From the NCBI GenBank assembly GCA_003676145.1, contig NAUB01000021.1, positions 124,001-188,000 of the forward strand: a stretch of 64,000 bases of DNA. The letters run 5' to 3'. Positions 26,444-36,138 of this stretch are shown here, piece after piece; position 1 is the stretch's first letter, and every line of letters starts with the position of its first letter. This DNA is from a gamma proteobacterium symbiont of Stewartia floridana (lineage in GTDB: Bacteria; Pseudomonadota; Gammaproteobacteria; Chromatiales; Chromatiaceae). The translations under genes were made by a program, and so were the position numbers. The notes under the pieces are model-generated. The model did not search any database, had not been told where the DNA came from, and saw only the letters and a program-made list of their open reading frames with translations.

Positions 26444-27442
26444 CTACTCCCAGCGAAAGCTTTTAGAACCTATTGTGACAAAGCATAGAGTAAAAAGGCA
26501 GAGGGACAACAGGGGAGCGGCAACCTCTTTGATGCCGGCACCCTCAATCATGACGGCTCTGGCGGCATCCACCATATGAGTCAATGGCAGTGCCAGCGCC
26601 AAATTCTGAACCAGTGGATGGGAGCCCTCCAGGGAGAACCAGACGCCCGAGAGCAGCATCATCGGCCAGCTGATCAGGTTGAGTAAGCCATTCGCCGCCT
26701 CTTCACTGGTTATCCTGGCAGCCACCAGCAAGCCAACACTGATCATGCTCAGGGCTCCGACGATCAGGATCAGTAGCAGCAGCCAGTAGGAACCGACCAT
26801 ACGGAAATCCACCAGCAGATCGGTACCCAGATAGACCAGCGTGGTGACCGTAACGATCATCAGCAGACGGGATGCGATCTGTGCAGAGATAAACTCAAAT
26901 GCACTCAATGGCGTCGCTCTGAGCCGCTTGAGAACCCCGTTCTTGCGGTATCGGACGATCACATAGCCAACGCCGAAGAGGGCACTGAACATGATGTTCA
27001 TGCCGAGTACGCCGGGTACCACCCAATCCACATAGCGAATCTCCGAGCCGGACAGGGCAACCCGCTCAAACTGGTAGGGGGCAACGACTTTTTCAAGAAG
27101 ATATCCCTTCGGTGAGGTGCTGTTCACCCAATAGCGCTGGTTGTCCAGGTCGAGCAGTAGGTCGATCTGGTGCCGGTCCACCTTTTCGATGGTCTTGTCC
27201 AGCTCCTCGATCTCGATGAACTCCACATAACGGGTCTGCAGAAAGGCCTGGATCGGTTGCTCAGTATCGGTTTCGCCATACAGTCCCACCTTGTAGAGCT
27301 CCTCCTGACCGGTTGTGAAGGCAAAGGCAAACCCCATTACGATCAGTACCGGCATGATCAGATTCCAACCCAGGGCGGTGCGATCCCGCAGGAACTCCAG
27401 ATTGCGTGCTTGCAGGGCGGCGAGAAAACGGCGTATTGACAT
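26444..27442 (-). CDS. ABC-2 type transporter permease
   Basis: This is a 332-residue membrane protein of the ABC-2 export family. One helix near the N-terminus (LIMPVLIVMGFAFAFT) is followed by an extracytoplasmic domain of about 130 residues. Five C-terminal helices then follow (VLGMNIMFSALFGVGYVIV, LLLLILIVGALSMISVGLLVAA, and others) with the NGLLNLISWPMMLLSGVWFSLE segment typical of the family. The ATPase gene lies upstream but 250 bases away, with no gene between. Substrate unknown. Confidence 0.85.
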   Translation of the reverse strand: MSIRRFLAALQARNLEFLRDRTALGWNLIMPVLIVMGFAFAFTTGQEELYKVGLYGETDTEQPIQAFLQTRYVEFIEIEELDKTIEKVDRHQIDLLLDLDNQRYWVNSTSPKGYLLEKVVAPYQFERVALSGSEIRYVDWVVPGVLGMNIMFSALFGVGYVIVRYRKNGVLKRLRATPLSAFEFISAQIASRLLMIVTVTTLVYLGTDLLVDFRMVGSYWLLLLILIVGALSMISVGLLVAARITSEEAANGLLNLISWPMMLLSGVWFSLEGSHPLVQNLALALPLTHMVDAARAVMIEGAGIKEVAAPLLSLCLFTLCFVTIGSKSFRWE

Positions 27443-27695
27443 AGTATTCTGGGTTCGGTCGCAAACTGATTGGTTGGTTAACTGGCAGGGCAGGATTGGT
27501 TGGGTTGGCTAGTCCTGACCCCAAGGCCACGATAAGGCGTCACTATACCTTCAGACTCCTCTCTCATACTAATGCGTGATGACAACGCATGGCGTAAGCC
27601 CACACTCTTTTCTCGACAAATCCAAAAACCATCCGTTCACTTTGCTCTTGAAACCTTGAACACCAGATGTGGAGTCGCCGGGTTATTGAGAGACA

Positions 27696-28574
27696 CTAAC
27701 TGCGCAGATGGTGTCCTGTTAGCTCCAGGAACAGGTCTTCCAGGGTAGGGGAGCGCACCTGTAACTGCTTCAGGGGTATCTGATTGGCTGTCAGCAGACG
27801 GATGGTGCTATCCACATCCTTCGACATGATCTCCACCAGGTCTCCCTGTGGATGAATCGAAGCGCCATCATCGAGGCTGAAATTTTCAGGTAATGCCGTT
27901 CGTGGTAGTGAAATCACTGAGTTGTCGAAGTGGTCGGCGAGAAGTGCTTTCGGATTGCCCTGTGCGATAATCAACCCATGATCCATGATGATGATCTCAT
28001 CACATAGTTCGAAGGCCTCTTCCATATAGTGGGTGGTCAGTACCAGCGTCTTGTTTTCAGCCTTGATACGACGCACCTGACCCCACAGATTGCGTCGGGA
28101 CTGGGGGTCGAGTCCGGTTGTCGGCTCATCCAGAAACACCACTTCAGGATTGTTGATCAGCGCGATCGCCAACAGCAATCGTTGTTTCTGGCCACCGGAG
28201 AGTTTGCGGGTATCCCGGGTCAGAAACTCCTCCAGGGCGCAGGCCTCAACCAGATCATCCAGCGAGCGGGGATTTGGGTAGAAGCGCTGAAACATCCGCA
28301 AGGCTTCATCCACCTGAATGAACTCTTGCAACGCGGTGTGCTGAAACATGATCCCCGCCTCATTGCGAAATCTCTGTCCCAGGGGTTCGCCTTTATAGAG
28401 AATCTTTCCGGATGAGGGGGTGATGATCCCTTCAAGCATCTCCACGGTTGTGGTTTTCCCCGCTCCGTTCGGCCCAAGCAGTCCGAAACAGACTCCCCGG
28501 GGTATATGAAAACTCACCCCGTTGACCGCTTTCACACCAGGATAGTGTTTACAGAGGTTTTGTGCCTCAATCAT
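27696..28574 (-). CDS. ABC transporter ATP-binding protein
   Basis: This is a 292-residue ATPase of the drug/multidrug exporter type (CcmA/NodI-like). Visible are Walker A GPNGAGKTTTVEMLEG (about 34-49), the signature LSGGQKQRLLLAIAL, Walker B VVFLDEPTTGLDPQSR and the switch His in LTTHYMEEA. A C-terminal extension of ~70 residues follows, as in exporters that act with an ABC-2 permease. The probable partner is the downstream permease. It begins 24 bases after the HDOD gene on the same strand. Confidence 0.9.
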   Translation of the reverse strand: MIEAQNLCKHYPGVKAVNGVSFHIPRGVCFGLLGPNGAGKTTTVEMLEGIITPSSGKILYKGEPLGQRFRNEAGIMFQHTALQEFIQVDEALRMFQRFYPNPRSLDDLVEACALEEFLTRDTRKLSGGQKQRLLLAIALINNPEVVFLDEPTTGLDPQSRRNLWGQVRRIKAENKTLVLTTHYMEEAFELCDEIIIMDHGLIIAQGNPKALLADHFDNSVISLPRTALPENFSLDDGASIHPQGDLVEIMSKDVDSTIRLLTANQIPLKQLQVRSPTLEDLFLELTGHHLRS

Positions 28575-28598
28575 CTCGAATCAGCCGCTCGCCACGCA

Positions 28599-29429
28599 TC
28601 AGTTGTGGAACATGACTTCTATGTTCTGAATATCTTCGGCAACACCTTCGATCTCGATGATATTGACTTCAGGTTCCATCCCCAGTTTCTTCATGGCGGG
28701 TACATCCGGCATCTCAAAGTCCGTATTGTGGTTCAGATTGGCTTGCAGACGGGCAACCAGCACAATATCCGAGTAATCCCCATCTCCGTCGCTTTCGTAC
28801 TGAAGATTCAGAAAATTAGCCGGTACCGTGATCAGGCTTTCAGGAAAATCCCACATCTCAAGAATCCGTTGGCCGATCTGGGGGCTCAGGATATCGATCA
28901 CCCGATCGAGTTCTGCCGCATCCTGGACCAGTTCGTCCCGGGTCTCTGCCATCGCCAGCACAGGTAAGGCGCCGATGTTATGGATCAGACCGGCCAGCAT
29001 TGCCTGTTCCTTATCCAGGTGATCCAGATTGTAAGAGAGAACCCGGCTGATCGCGGCGATCTGTACGCTCTCTTCCCAGATCTGGTGGAATTTTGCATCC
29101 AGCAGGTCATTGGTGGCCTGAAAGATCTGTTGCATGATCAGACTGATCACCAGGCTGCGTACCAGGCGAACACCCAGACGGGCAACCGCCATCTGCAGGT
29201 TGTCGATCGGTACTCTTCCCCGGTAGAGCGGGCTGTTGGCCACCTGCAACAGACGCGCGGAGAGAGCCGCATCCGACGCGATGATGTCGGCAATTTCGTT
29301 GGCGCTGCTCATCTCCTGCTCTACCGCATCCCGCACTTTCAGTGCCACTTCAGGGAGTGTTGGCAGGGTGAGCTTGTTACTGTCGATGGCTTCGTTGAGG
29401 TCGCTTAAGAACTGTTTTTCGTCGATCAT
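28599..29429 (-). CDS. HDOD-domain protein
   Basis: The 276-residue product is made almost entirely of an HDOD domain, a non-catalytic relative of HD phosphohydrolases found in signalling proteins. Visible are LPTLPEVALKVRDAVE, ASDAALSARLLQVANSPLYRG, AVARLGVRLVRSLVIS and the LAGLIHNIGALPVLAM region that corresponds to the HD site. No kinase, receiver or cyclase domain is attached. Family members are tied to motility, stress and c-di-GMP signalling, but no specific target can be named. Confidence 0.88.
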   Translation of the reverse strand: MIDEKQFLSDLNEAIDSNKLTLPTLPEVALKVRDAVEQEMSSANEIADIIASDAALSARLLQVANSPLYRGRVPIDNLQMAVARLGVRLVRSLVISLIMQQIFQATNDLLDAKFHQIWEESVQIAAISRVLSYNLDHLDKEQAMLAGLIHNIGALPVLAMAETRDELVQDAAELDRVIDILSPQIGQRILEMWDFPESLITVPANFLNLQYESDGDGDYSDIVLVARLQANLNHNTDFEMPDVPAMKKLGMEPEVNIIEIEGVAEDIQNIEVMFHN

Positions 29430-29518
29430 ATTGCTGTCTTGTCCTGGACTGCAGGGTCTTTCACCGTTAGCGGTAGAATCTGCGATATCTTAATGCAGAT
29501 GGGGAGTGCTCCCCTGGA

Positions 29519-30517
29519 TCACGACTCGGCAAAAGGGTAGGGCAGATTGACGATCTCCAGGGGTGATCCCTGTTCACCCAGCAATACCTGATCCTCTTCC
29601 GCGCTGGCGATTTCGATCACTGCCAGGAGATCGTAGCCATCACCATTGGCCTGGGCCTCGACGACCTTACCCGTACCCTGTCCTGAGGTGCTGAGCCGGG
29701 CAAACAGTTCATCGCCAGGCTGGGGTGAGGTAGTGGACTCCACATGGGCCAGATACATCCTGCGCTTCAGTTTGCCCAGGTATTGCATGCGGGCGACAAC
29801 CTCCTGACCTGTGTAGCAGCCCTTGGTGAAGCTGACCCCATCGATCAACTGCATGTTGGTCATCTGCGGGACGAAGGCCTCTTTGGTTGCCTGGTAGATC
29901 GTCGGGATGCCTGCCTGGATCTCCTGCAGTGCCCAGAAATCGGCACTGGCGGATTGGGCCTGACCTTCAGCCGTCTGCCAGATCTCCTGCAGATGCTGGA
30001 TCGGTCCAACGATCTCGTATCTGGGCTTCTTCCCCGGAAGTCGGATCAGAGTCAATTGATCCTGTTGCTGAACATCATTTGGCTGTTCAGGCATTTCATC
30101 GAAAAAGGGCTGTAACAGGGCCTCTGAGCACTCACCGGTCAAGCCGATTTTGATCAGTTCGTCACTCACATCGCTCAGCGTTACTTTGGATCGCAGGATG
30201 TACATCCCCAACCGCTGCACCACGCCGGGAATGTTTTCCGCCGGGGTCTGCAGGTAGTAGTCGTCTGCACGGCGAAAACAGCGGAAGTTGGCCAACATGC
30301 GTCCTTTGGCGTTGCACCAACCCGCCAGATTGCTGTGAGACTCGGTAACTTCACGAATATCATTGGTCAGCTGGCCCTGCAGGTAGGCCTCCGCATCCTC
30401 ACCGGAGACCCGGATCAGTCCGAGATGGGAGAGGTCGTTTAGAGCACAGTTCAATTCTGCACCCTGCGGGTCATTCTCACTTCTTGATGCCAGAAATTTG
30501 GTCCATTCTTCATTCAT
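29519..30517 (-). CDS. ygfZ: YgfZ, folate-binding iron-sulfur cluster protein
   Basis: The 332-residue product belongs to the GcvT-like YgfZ/IBA57 family, which uses tetrahydrofolate in assembly or repair of iron-sulfur enzymes such as MiaB. The diagnostic signature GVSFTKGCYTGQEVVARMQYLGKLKRR is present near residue 230, with the conserved Cys of KGCYTGQE. The N-terminal LIRVSGEDAEAYLQGQLTNDIREV segment is also typical. It is divergent from the RNB gene. Confidence 0.94.
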   Translation of the reverse strand: MNEEWTKFLASRSENDPQGAELNCALNDLSHLGLIRVSGEDAEAYLQGQLTNDIREVTESHSNLAGWCNAKGRMLANFRCFRRADDYYLQTPAENIPGVVQRLGMYILRSKVTLSDVSDELIKIGLTGECSEALLQPFFDEMPEQPNDVQQQDQLTLIRLPGKKPRYEIVGPIQHLQEIWQTAEGQAQSASADFWALQEIQAGIPTIYQATKEAFVPQMTNMQLIDGVSFTKGCYTGQEVVARMQYLGKLKRRMYLAHVESTTSPQPGDELFARLSTSGQGTGKVVEAQANGDGYDLLAVIEIASAEEDQVLLGEQGSPLEIVNLPYPFAES

Positions 30518-30675
30518 ATCAGGAACAGCTCCTGGGTTTGGGGATCAACTCTGCGTATCATACCCGATCCCACGGGGTACGAAATCCCCCTGGTGACGTG
30601 TTTTTTAGGTTTGAATGAGAGGCCCAATGGGTTGCAGGCATCTCAATCAGCGAGTTGAATGATTCGGAAACAGTG

Positions 30676-32487
30676 ATGAGTAATTTGAAGGCAGGGGCTC
30701 TGGTGCTCTATAAGATCCGTCCAGCCAAGGTGACGGAAGTGGCGGATAAGATCACCATTGAGTTGGAAGGGGGAAAAAGCAAACGGGTTCGGGACAAGGA
30801 TGTGGTTCTGCTGCATCCAGGCCCCCTCGACAATCTGAAGAGCCTGCAGCCGATGTCAGGCGAGGTAGAGGAGAACTGGGAGCTGCTGGAGGGGGCTGAG
30901 ACTGACATCAAAGAGCTCAGTGAACTGGTCTTCGGGGACTATACCCCAGCCATGGCCTGGGCGACCTGGATGCTGGTATCCGAAGGCGTCTACTTTGAGG
31001 GGGAGCCGCAGGCGATCCGTCCCAGATCCGCCGAGGCGGTAACAAGCGAAATCGAGTCACGAGATAAAAAGGCGGCTGAAGAGGCGGCCTGGGACAGCTT
31101 CATGGACCGTGTCCGGCAGGGTGAGATCATTCAAGAGGACCGAAAAACACTCGGCGAGGTGGAAGCGCTGGCACTGCAGAAAAGGGATAAGAGCCGAATT
31201 CTGCAGGCATTGAAGCTGCAGGAAAACCCGGTCAGTGCCCACCGGCTACTGGTGAAAACCGGCTATTGGACACGGAACGAAAACCCCTATCCCCGACGAA
31301 TGGGGATTGACGAATCCATTCCAGACCACCCAGTCGCGGAGTTGATCGAGGAGGAGCGCCTGGATCTGACCCATCTGCAAGCCTTTGCGATCGATGACGA
31401 GGATAATCAGGACCCGGACGATGCGATCAGTATCGACGGGGACCGACTCTGGGTGCATGTGGCGGATGTGGCGGCACTGGTGAAACCGGATAGCGAGATG
31501 GACCTCGATGCCAGGAGCCGGGGCGCCAATCTCTATCTGCCCGATCGGATCGTTCCCATGCTGCCACCGAGAGTCACCGATCTGTTGGGTTTGGGCCTGC
31601 AGCAACGATCCCCATCACTCTCGATCGCCTTTCAGCTATCGGAGCAGGGGGAGGTCAGTGAGGTGGAGATCCACCCCAGTTGGCTGAAGGTGGAACGAAT
31701 CAGCTATGGCGAGGCGGAACGGCGCCTGGATGAGGCGCCTTTCAACACCCTGCTGGAGAAGTGCCAACGCTACAGATCGCGGCGCAAGGCGGCAGGTTCG
31801 GCCTCCATTCAACTGCCCGAAGTGAAGATCAAAGCGCACAACGATCAGGTGGAGATCATTCCTCTGGAGAAGCTCAAGAGCCGGGAAATGGTAACCGATT
31901 TGATGCTGATGGCCGGGGAGGGTATCGCAAACTATTGTCTGCAGCGTGATATCCCGATACCTTTTGCCACCCAGGCGCCACCGGATGATGCACAACAGCC
32001 AGAGGATCTTGCTGCTATGTATGCTTACCGGCGTCAGTTCAAACCGACTCAGGTCAAAACCGAAGCCGAACCGCACTCTGGATTGGGGTTGCCGGCCTAC
32101 AGTCGGGCGACCAGTCCATTGCGCCGCTATTCGGATCTGTTGACCCATCAGCAGCTGAGAGCCCATTTGAAAGGTGAGGATTTACTCGATCTGGCGGCGA
32201 TTTCCCAACGCATCGCTGAGTCGGAAATGGGCAGCATGGCGAACAGAAAGACCGAACGGGTGTCGAACAACCATTGGCGGCTGATCTATTTGAGAGACCG
32301 TCCGGAGTGGCAGGGTGAAGGTGTCATCGTTGCGCAGGAGGGCGAGCGGGCTACCGTCTTGATCCCATCCATCGCCTATGAAGCCAAGCTGCGGATCCGA
32401 GGTGATTTTTCACTCAATGACAGTGTCAAACTGAAACCCAGGGAGATCGATATTGCCGATCTCAGCTGCTATTTCAGAATTGTCTGA
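30676..32487 (+). CDS. RNB-domain exoribonuclease (RNase II family)
   Basis: The product is about 603 residues and degrades RNA 3' to 5'. The RNB catalytic motif is clear (AFAIDDEDNQDPDDAISIDG, then LWVHVADVAALV), with the metal-binding Asp cluster intact, followed by RGANLYLPDRIVPMLPP and the SRATSPLRRYSDLLTHQQL motif. A degenerate S1-like region ends the protein. The N-terminal ~200 residues carry a small beta domain rather than standard cold-shock domains, so it is not a classical RNase R or RNase II. The ATG at 30676 is preferred to the TTG at 30655 on codon grounds. Confidence 0.9.
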   Translation: MSNLKAGALVLYKIRPAKVTEVADKITIELEGGKSKRVRDKDVVLLHPGPLDNLKSLQPMSGEVEENWELLEGAETDIKELSELVFGDYTPAMAWATWMLVSEGVYFEGEPQAIRPRSAEAVTSEIESRDKKAAEEAAWDSFMDRVRQGEIIQEDRKTLGEVEALALQKRDKSRILQALKLQENPVSAHRLLVKTGYWTRNENPYPRRMGIDESIPDHPVAELIEEERLDLTHLQAFAIDDEDNQDPDDAISIDGDRLWVHVADVAALVKPDSEMDLDARSRGANLYLPDRIVPMLPPRVTDLLGLGLQQRSPSLSIAFQLSEQGEVSEVEIHPSWLKVERISYGEAERRLDEAPFNTLLEKCQRYRSRRKAAGSASIQLPEVKIKAHNDQVEIIPLEKLKSREMVTDLMLMAGEGIANYCLQRDIPIPFATQAPPDDAQQPEDLAAMYAYRRQFKPTQVKTEAEPHSGLGLPAYSRATSPLRRYSDLLTHQQLRAHLKGEDLLDLAAISQRIAESEMGSMANRKTERVSNNHWRLIYLRDRPEWQGEGVIVAQEGERATVLIPSIAYEAKLRIRGDFSLNDSVKLKPREIDIADLSCYFRIV

Positions 32488-32533
32488 AAACGGGTTGATA
32501 TCTGCCGGGTTTCTAAATCCTGCTGTCGTGTTC

Positions 32534-32596
32534 TAGGGCCTGTTAACACTAAACCAATACGCCCTGCTGGGTCTGGATTAGTGTTAACAGGTCCTA
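32534..32596. repeat. Dispersed inverted-repeat element, copy C (complete palindrome)
   Basis: TAGGGCCTGTTAACACTAA (32534-32552) and TTAGTGTTAACAGGTCCTA (32578-32596) are inverted repeats with one difference, around a 25-base centre. The arm is the same family as copies A, B and D. It lies between the RNB gene and a lipoprotein gene and may fold into a hairpin in the transcript. It looks like a MITE-like element or transposon-end pair. Confidence 0.7.
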
Positions 32597-32632
32597 AGGT
32601 GTTTCGATTCAACAACCTGAGGTGTTTCAACT

Positions 32633-33166
32633 ATGAGATGGGTCGTAATTGCACTCTGCCTGAGCGGCTGTAGCGCCAACTTTCAAACCAGCTTCAATCC
32701 TGCGAGCCCCTACCACCAGATACCGGTCGGTTCCAAAGTCGTACTGAAACAGCCACTGGAGGTCTCGGCCCATCGCACCCGCCTGTTTCTGCAACTGGGC
32801 GAGACGATGCAACTCGAAGATTTCGATCGATACAAGGCGAATTGCAATTTTGAACTCACGTCGCTGACCGATGGCGTACAGACCATACAGCCTCAAACGT
32901 TCACCATCAAAAGGGTAGAAGGATTGATGGTGCAAGTGGTCGATAGAAAACCGGAGTACAGATTTATTCCAGCTGGCCTGGATGATCAGGGTACACCGAT
33001 GGTTACTCAGGGCTACCATTTCTGGCTTGAATCCAGCCAGCAGCCCGAGGTTCGTCGTCTCTCCTGCAGGGGCGCTTTTGACGATATGTGGGCGACTCAA
33101 CCACCCTCGATTGAAGAGATTCAGCAGAGCATGGGTAATCTGGCAGAGTTGCAATTGGCGCTATAG
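32633..33166 (+). CDS. Hypothetical lipoprotein
   Basis: This is a 177-residue protein of unknown function. It has a very short lipoprotein signal with lipobox LSGC, so Cys13 should be lipidated. The mature part has alternating beta-like segments (GSKVVLKQPLEVSAHRTRLFLQLGE, QPQTFTIKRVEGLMVQVVDRKPEYRF, HFWLESSQQPEVRRLSCRGAF) and two further Cys that could pair. No membrane helix is present. It is preceded by repeat copy C and stands alone. Confidence 0.75.
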   Translation: MRWVVIALCLSGCSANFQTSFNPASPYHQIPVGSKVVLKQPLEVSAHRTRLFLQLGETMQLEDFDRYKANCNFELTSLTDGVQTIQPQTFTIKRVEGLMVQVVDRKPEYRFIPAGLDDQGTPMVTQGYHFWLESSQQPEVRRLSCRGAFDDMWATQPPSIEEIQQSMGNLAELQLAL

Positions 33167-33630
33167 CCTTTTTTGGTTACTACCTGGCCAATCAAACAAC
33201 CTGATACAACGCCAAAACACCTCTCTGCTTGTAAGCTCGCTGAAGGGTTTTAATTCCCTTTCATTACCCTTGTAACAATGTGGTTTAGCGCTATCAACTC
33301 TCTGATAGCGTATGCCTCTGTAACTGCCGTAAATCATTGATTTTTTATTTAAACAATGAGTTTTCCGGGATCATAGGGAATTTGCACAAAGCAGGTTGGT
33401 AGAGTGTGCTATAAAAACTAGATAACGGTAAGCAATTACAGCGGCTTGAGATAATCATTTTGAGCCATGGGGTTTTTAAAAATGGGTTTGAACACGGCTT
33501 ATTGCGACTTGTGCTTTAGGTTCTGTTTGAACGACAAGGGATCGTTCCTGAACGTTATTCATCAATAATCACTCTTTACGCCAAGGCGGGACAACAAATA
33601 TCATCTAAGAGCGTCACGACCAGAAGGACC
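33167..33630. other. Long leader before the GGDEF/EAL gene
   Basis: No gene is supported. A perfect 8-bp hairpin lies at 33289-33310 (CGCTATCA/TGATAGCG). A second palindrome lies at 33529-33547 (GAACGA/TCGTTC around CAAGGGA), about 85 bases before the start codon, and could be an operator. A TGC-TATAAA extended -10-like element is at 33407-33415 without a good -35 box. The sequence is AT-rich compared with the genes. Confidence 0.35.
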
Positions 33631-36066
33631 ATGTCCAAAACTAATAAAAGCGAACAATCAGAGCGTCTCGAAACATTAATTGCAGAAGAGCAGACCAGGA
33701 TTCTGTTTCAGCAGGCGCCGATCTCCAATGCAACGGTCTTTGCAGTCGCCACGCTTTTCTACTTCATTTTGATTCCTCATATCGATACGGGGATCGTGGA
33801 AATCTGGGTGGTTTCGCTGTTTGCTGCAGCCAGCTTTCGTTTGGCTCTCTGGTGGTTGAGAAAACGCGACGCGCAGAAAATGACCACGATTCAGTGGCGG
33901 CGGGCCTATCTGCTTGGATGTCTTCTGGTCGGGGTGGCATGGAGTTTGATCGTTCCCCATATCTATCTGACTGAGAATCTTACCATTGCAATCGGCTTGT
34001 GCATGCTGTTGTTCGGTATCGTTGCTTCTGCGGTTGTCATTCTCTCCTGTTATCTGCCGGCATTCGTGGGCTATGTCTATCCTCAACTGCTTACCCTGAT
34101 TGCGACTTTACTTTTTTACGGTGATTTTACTCACAACATTCTGGCCATTGCCACCTTTGCCTACTTGGTGATGACCACCTTGTTTACCCGCAACATACAT
34201 CGAAACCTAGTTGAAAACATAAACCTTGAGGTACAGAACAGACAACTCATTGATAATCTCAGCGAAGAGGTCAGAAATCGCGAAGCAACCATCAATTTGC
34301 GTACTTCTGAATTACAAGAGAAAAACAGTGCGCTAAGTAAAGAGATCAGTGAAAGGGAGTTAGCAGAAACGGCGCTGCGCAAAAGTGAGGAGCGATTCGA
34401 ACTGGCCATGCGCGGCGCCAATGACGGAGTTTTCGATTGGAACCTGAAGACCAACCAGATCTACTATTCACCCCGCTGGAAAAAAATGCTCGGCTATGAA
34501 GACGATGAGTTGGCGAACGATTTTTCAACCTGGGAGGATCTGGTAGAAGAGAAGGATCGGGAGAGATCCTGGGTCATGCTGACTGACTATATTGAAGGAA
34601 AAAGGGATAATTTCCATATTGAGTTCAAGATGCGGCACAAGGATGGTCATTGGGTGGATATTCTCTCTCGAGCTTTTCTGGTGCGTGATGCGGAGGGTAA
34701 CGCCATTCGCACGGTCGGAACCCATGTGGATATCTCCGAAAAGAAGAGGCAGGAAGCACACATACTCAAACAGGCCCATTACGATGGGCTGACCGGTCTG
34801 CCCAACCGGTTTCTGGCCATGGACCGACTGACTCAGCTGCTAAAAGAGACAGACCGGGATCATCAGATGATCGCCGTTCTGTTTCTCGATCTCGATGGAT
34901 TCAAACGGGTCAACGATACCCTGGGTCACGAAACCGGCGACCGCTTGCTCGTTCAGGCAGCGGAGCGTCTCAAATCAGCGGTGCGTGATGCGGACAGCGT
35001 CTGTCGTCTCGGTGGAGATGAATTTGTCGTCATGCTGCGCAATCTATCGGAACTGACCGATGCCAAAGCGGTGGCAGGTAATCTGATTGCACAGTTTCGC
35101 AGTCCATTCACCCTGGATGAAAGGGAGCTGGTGGTAACCACCAGTATCGGCATTTCCATCTATCCCAGTGATGGCGTTACCCCTACAGAACTGCTGCGTA
35201 ACGCAGACACCGCCATGTATCACTCCAAGGAGCAGGGGCGTAACACTTTCAATTTCTTCACCAGCGAGATGAATTTGAACATCTCCCGAAGTCTGGAAGT
35301 CGAAGAGCAGCTTCAGGGCGCTCATAAGCGGCAGGAGTTCTCAGTGCTTTACCAGCCGGTAATCGATATGCGGAGCAATCGGGTGGTTGCCGCTGAAGCT
35401 CTGTTACGCTGGAACAATCCCGCCCTTGGTATGGTTTCACCGAACGAGTTTATTCCGATTGCTGAACAGACCGGGGTGATTCTTGATATCGGTCGCTATG
35501 TCCTGCAGCAGGCGGTGATCAATGCCCTGCAGTGGCAGGAGATGATTGATTACGATTTCAGAATATCCATCAATCTGTCCCCCAGACAGTTCAGGGATAC
35601 CAAGCTTGTGGAGTTTATATCGGAACTACTGCAGCGCAGTGGACTTAAGCCTGAGGCGATGATTCTGGAGATTACCGAAGGTGTCCTGATGAGTGGGCAG
35701 CGGGAGATCGTTGAGTCCCTGGATCGGCTGCATAGCAAAGGCATCGGTCTGGCGATGGATGATTTTGGTACCGGCTACTCATCTTTGAGTCATTTGCGCA
35801 ATTATCCCTTTGATGTGCTGAAAATTGATCGCAGCTTTATCAGTGATCTGATGGTCGATGCAGCCGACTGGGAACTGGTCAATGCTTCTGTTTTGATGGC
35901 CCATGGAATGGGATTGGAGGTGATTGCCGAAGGTGTGGAGACAGAGGATCAGTTGAAGCAACTGCAGAGTATGCGGTGCGATCATGCCCAGGGATTTCTA
36001 TTCAACAAACCGATGACGGCAGAGGCTTTTACGAGCATGTTGCAGGATTCGGTCACTGTATCCTGA
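33631..36066 (+). CDS. Membrane GGDEF/EAL protein with PAS domain (c-di-GMP turnover)
   Basis: This 811-residue signalling protein is built as follows. A membrane sensor of about six helices spans residues 35-190, then a coiled coil runs to about 245. A PAS/PAC module follows at about 250-375 (FELAMRGANDGVFDWNLKTNQIYYSPRWKKMLGY). A GGDEF domain lies at about 385-540 with the active motif RLGGDEFVVML. An EAL domain covers 555-805 (AAEALLRWNNP, INLSPRQF, ITEGVL, MDDFGTGYSSLSHLRNYPFDVLKIDRSF, EGVET). Both catalytic motifs look intact, so synthesis, hydrolysis or both are possible. It stands alone on the plus strand. Confidence 0.93.
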   Translation: MSKTNKSEQSERLETLIAEEQTRILFQQAPISNATVFAVATLFYFILIPHIDTGIVEIWVVSLFAAASFRLALWWLRKRDAQKMTTIQWRRAYLLGCLLVGVAWSLIVPHIYLTENLTIAIGLCMLLFGIVASAVVILSCYLPAFVGYVYPQLLTLIATLLFYGDFTHNILAIATFAYLVMTTLFTRNIHRNLVENINLEVQNRQLIDNLSEEVRNREATINLRTSELQEKNSALSKEISERELAETALRKSEERFELAMRGANDGVFDWNLKTNQIYYSPRWKKMLGYEDDELANDFSTWEDLVEEKDRERSWVMLTDYIEGKRDNFHIEFKMRHKDGHWVDILSRAFLVRDAEGNAIRTVGTHVDISEKKRQEAHILKQAHYDGLTGLPNRFLAMDRLTQLLKETDRDHQMIAVLFLDLDGFKRVNDTLGHETGDRLLVQAAERLKSAVRDADSVCRLGGDEFVVMLRNLSELTDAKAVAGNLIAQFRSPFTLDERELVVTTSIGISIYPSDGVTPTELLRNADTAMYHSKEQGRNTFNFFTSEMNLNISRSLEVEEQLQGAHKRQEFSVLYQPVIDMRSNRVVAAEALLRWNNPALGMVSPNEFIPIAEQTGVILDIGRYVLQQAVINALQWQEMIDYDFRISINLSPRQFRDTKLVEFISELLQRSGLKPEAMILEITEGVLMSGQREIVESLDRLHSKGIGLAMDDFGTGYSSLSHLRNYPFDVLKIDRSFISDLMVDAADWELVNASVLMAHGMGLEVIAEGVETEDQLKQLQSMRCDHAQGFLFNKPMTAEAFTSMLQDSVTVS

Positions 36067-36138
36067 AACCGCTTTGCGGTGTGTAAAGGGGAATGGTTGT
36101 CTGACTAGAGATTCTGACTCGATCTGCTGCAGAGCGGG

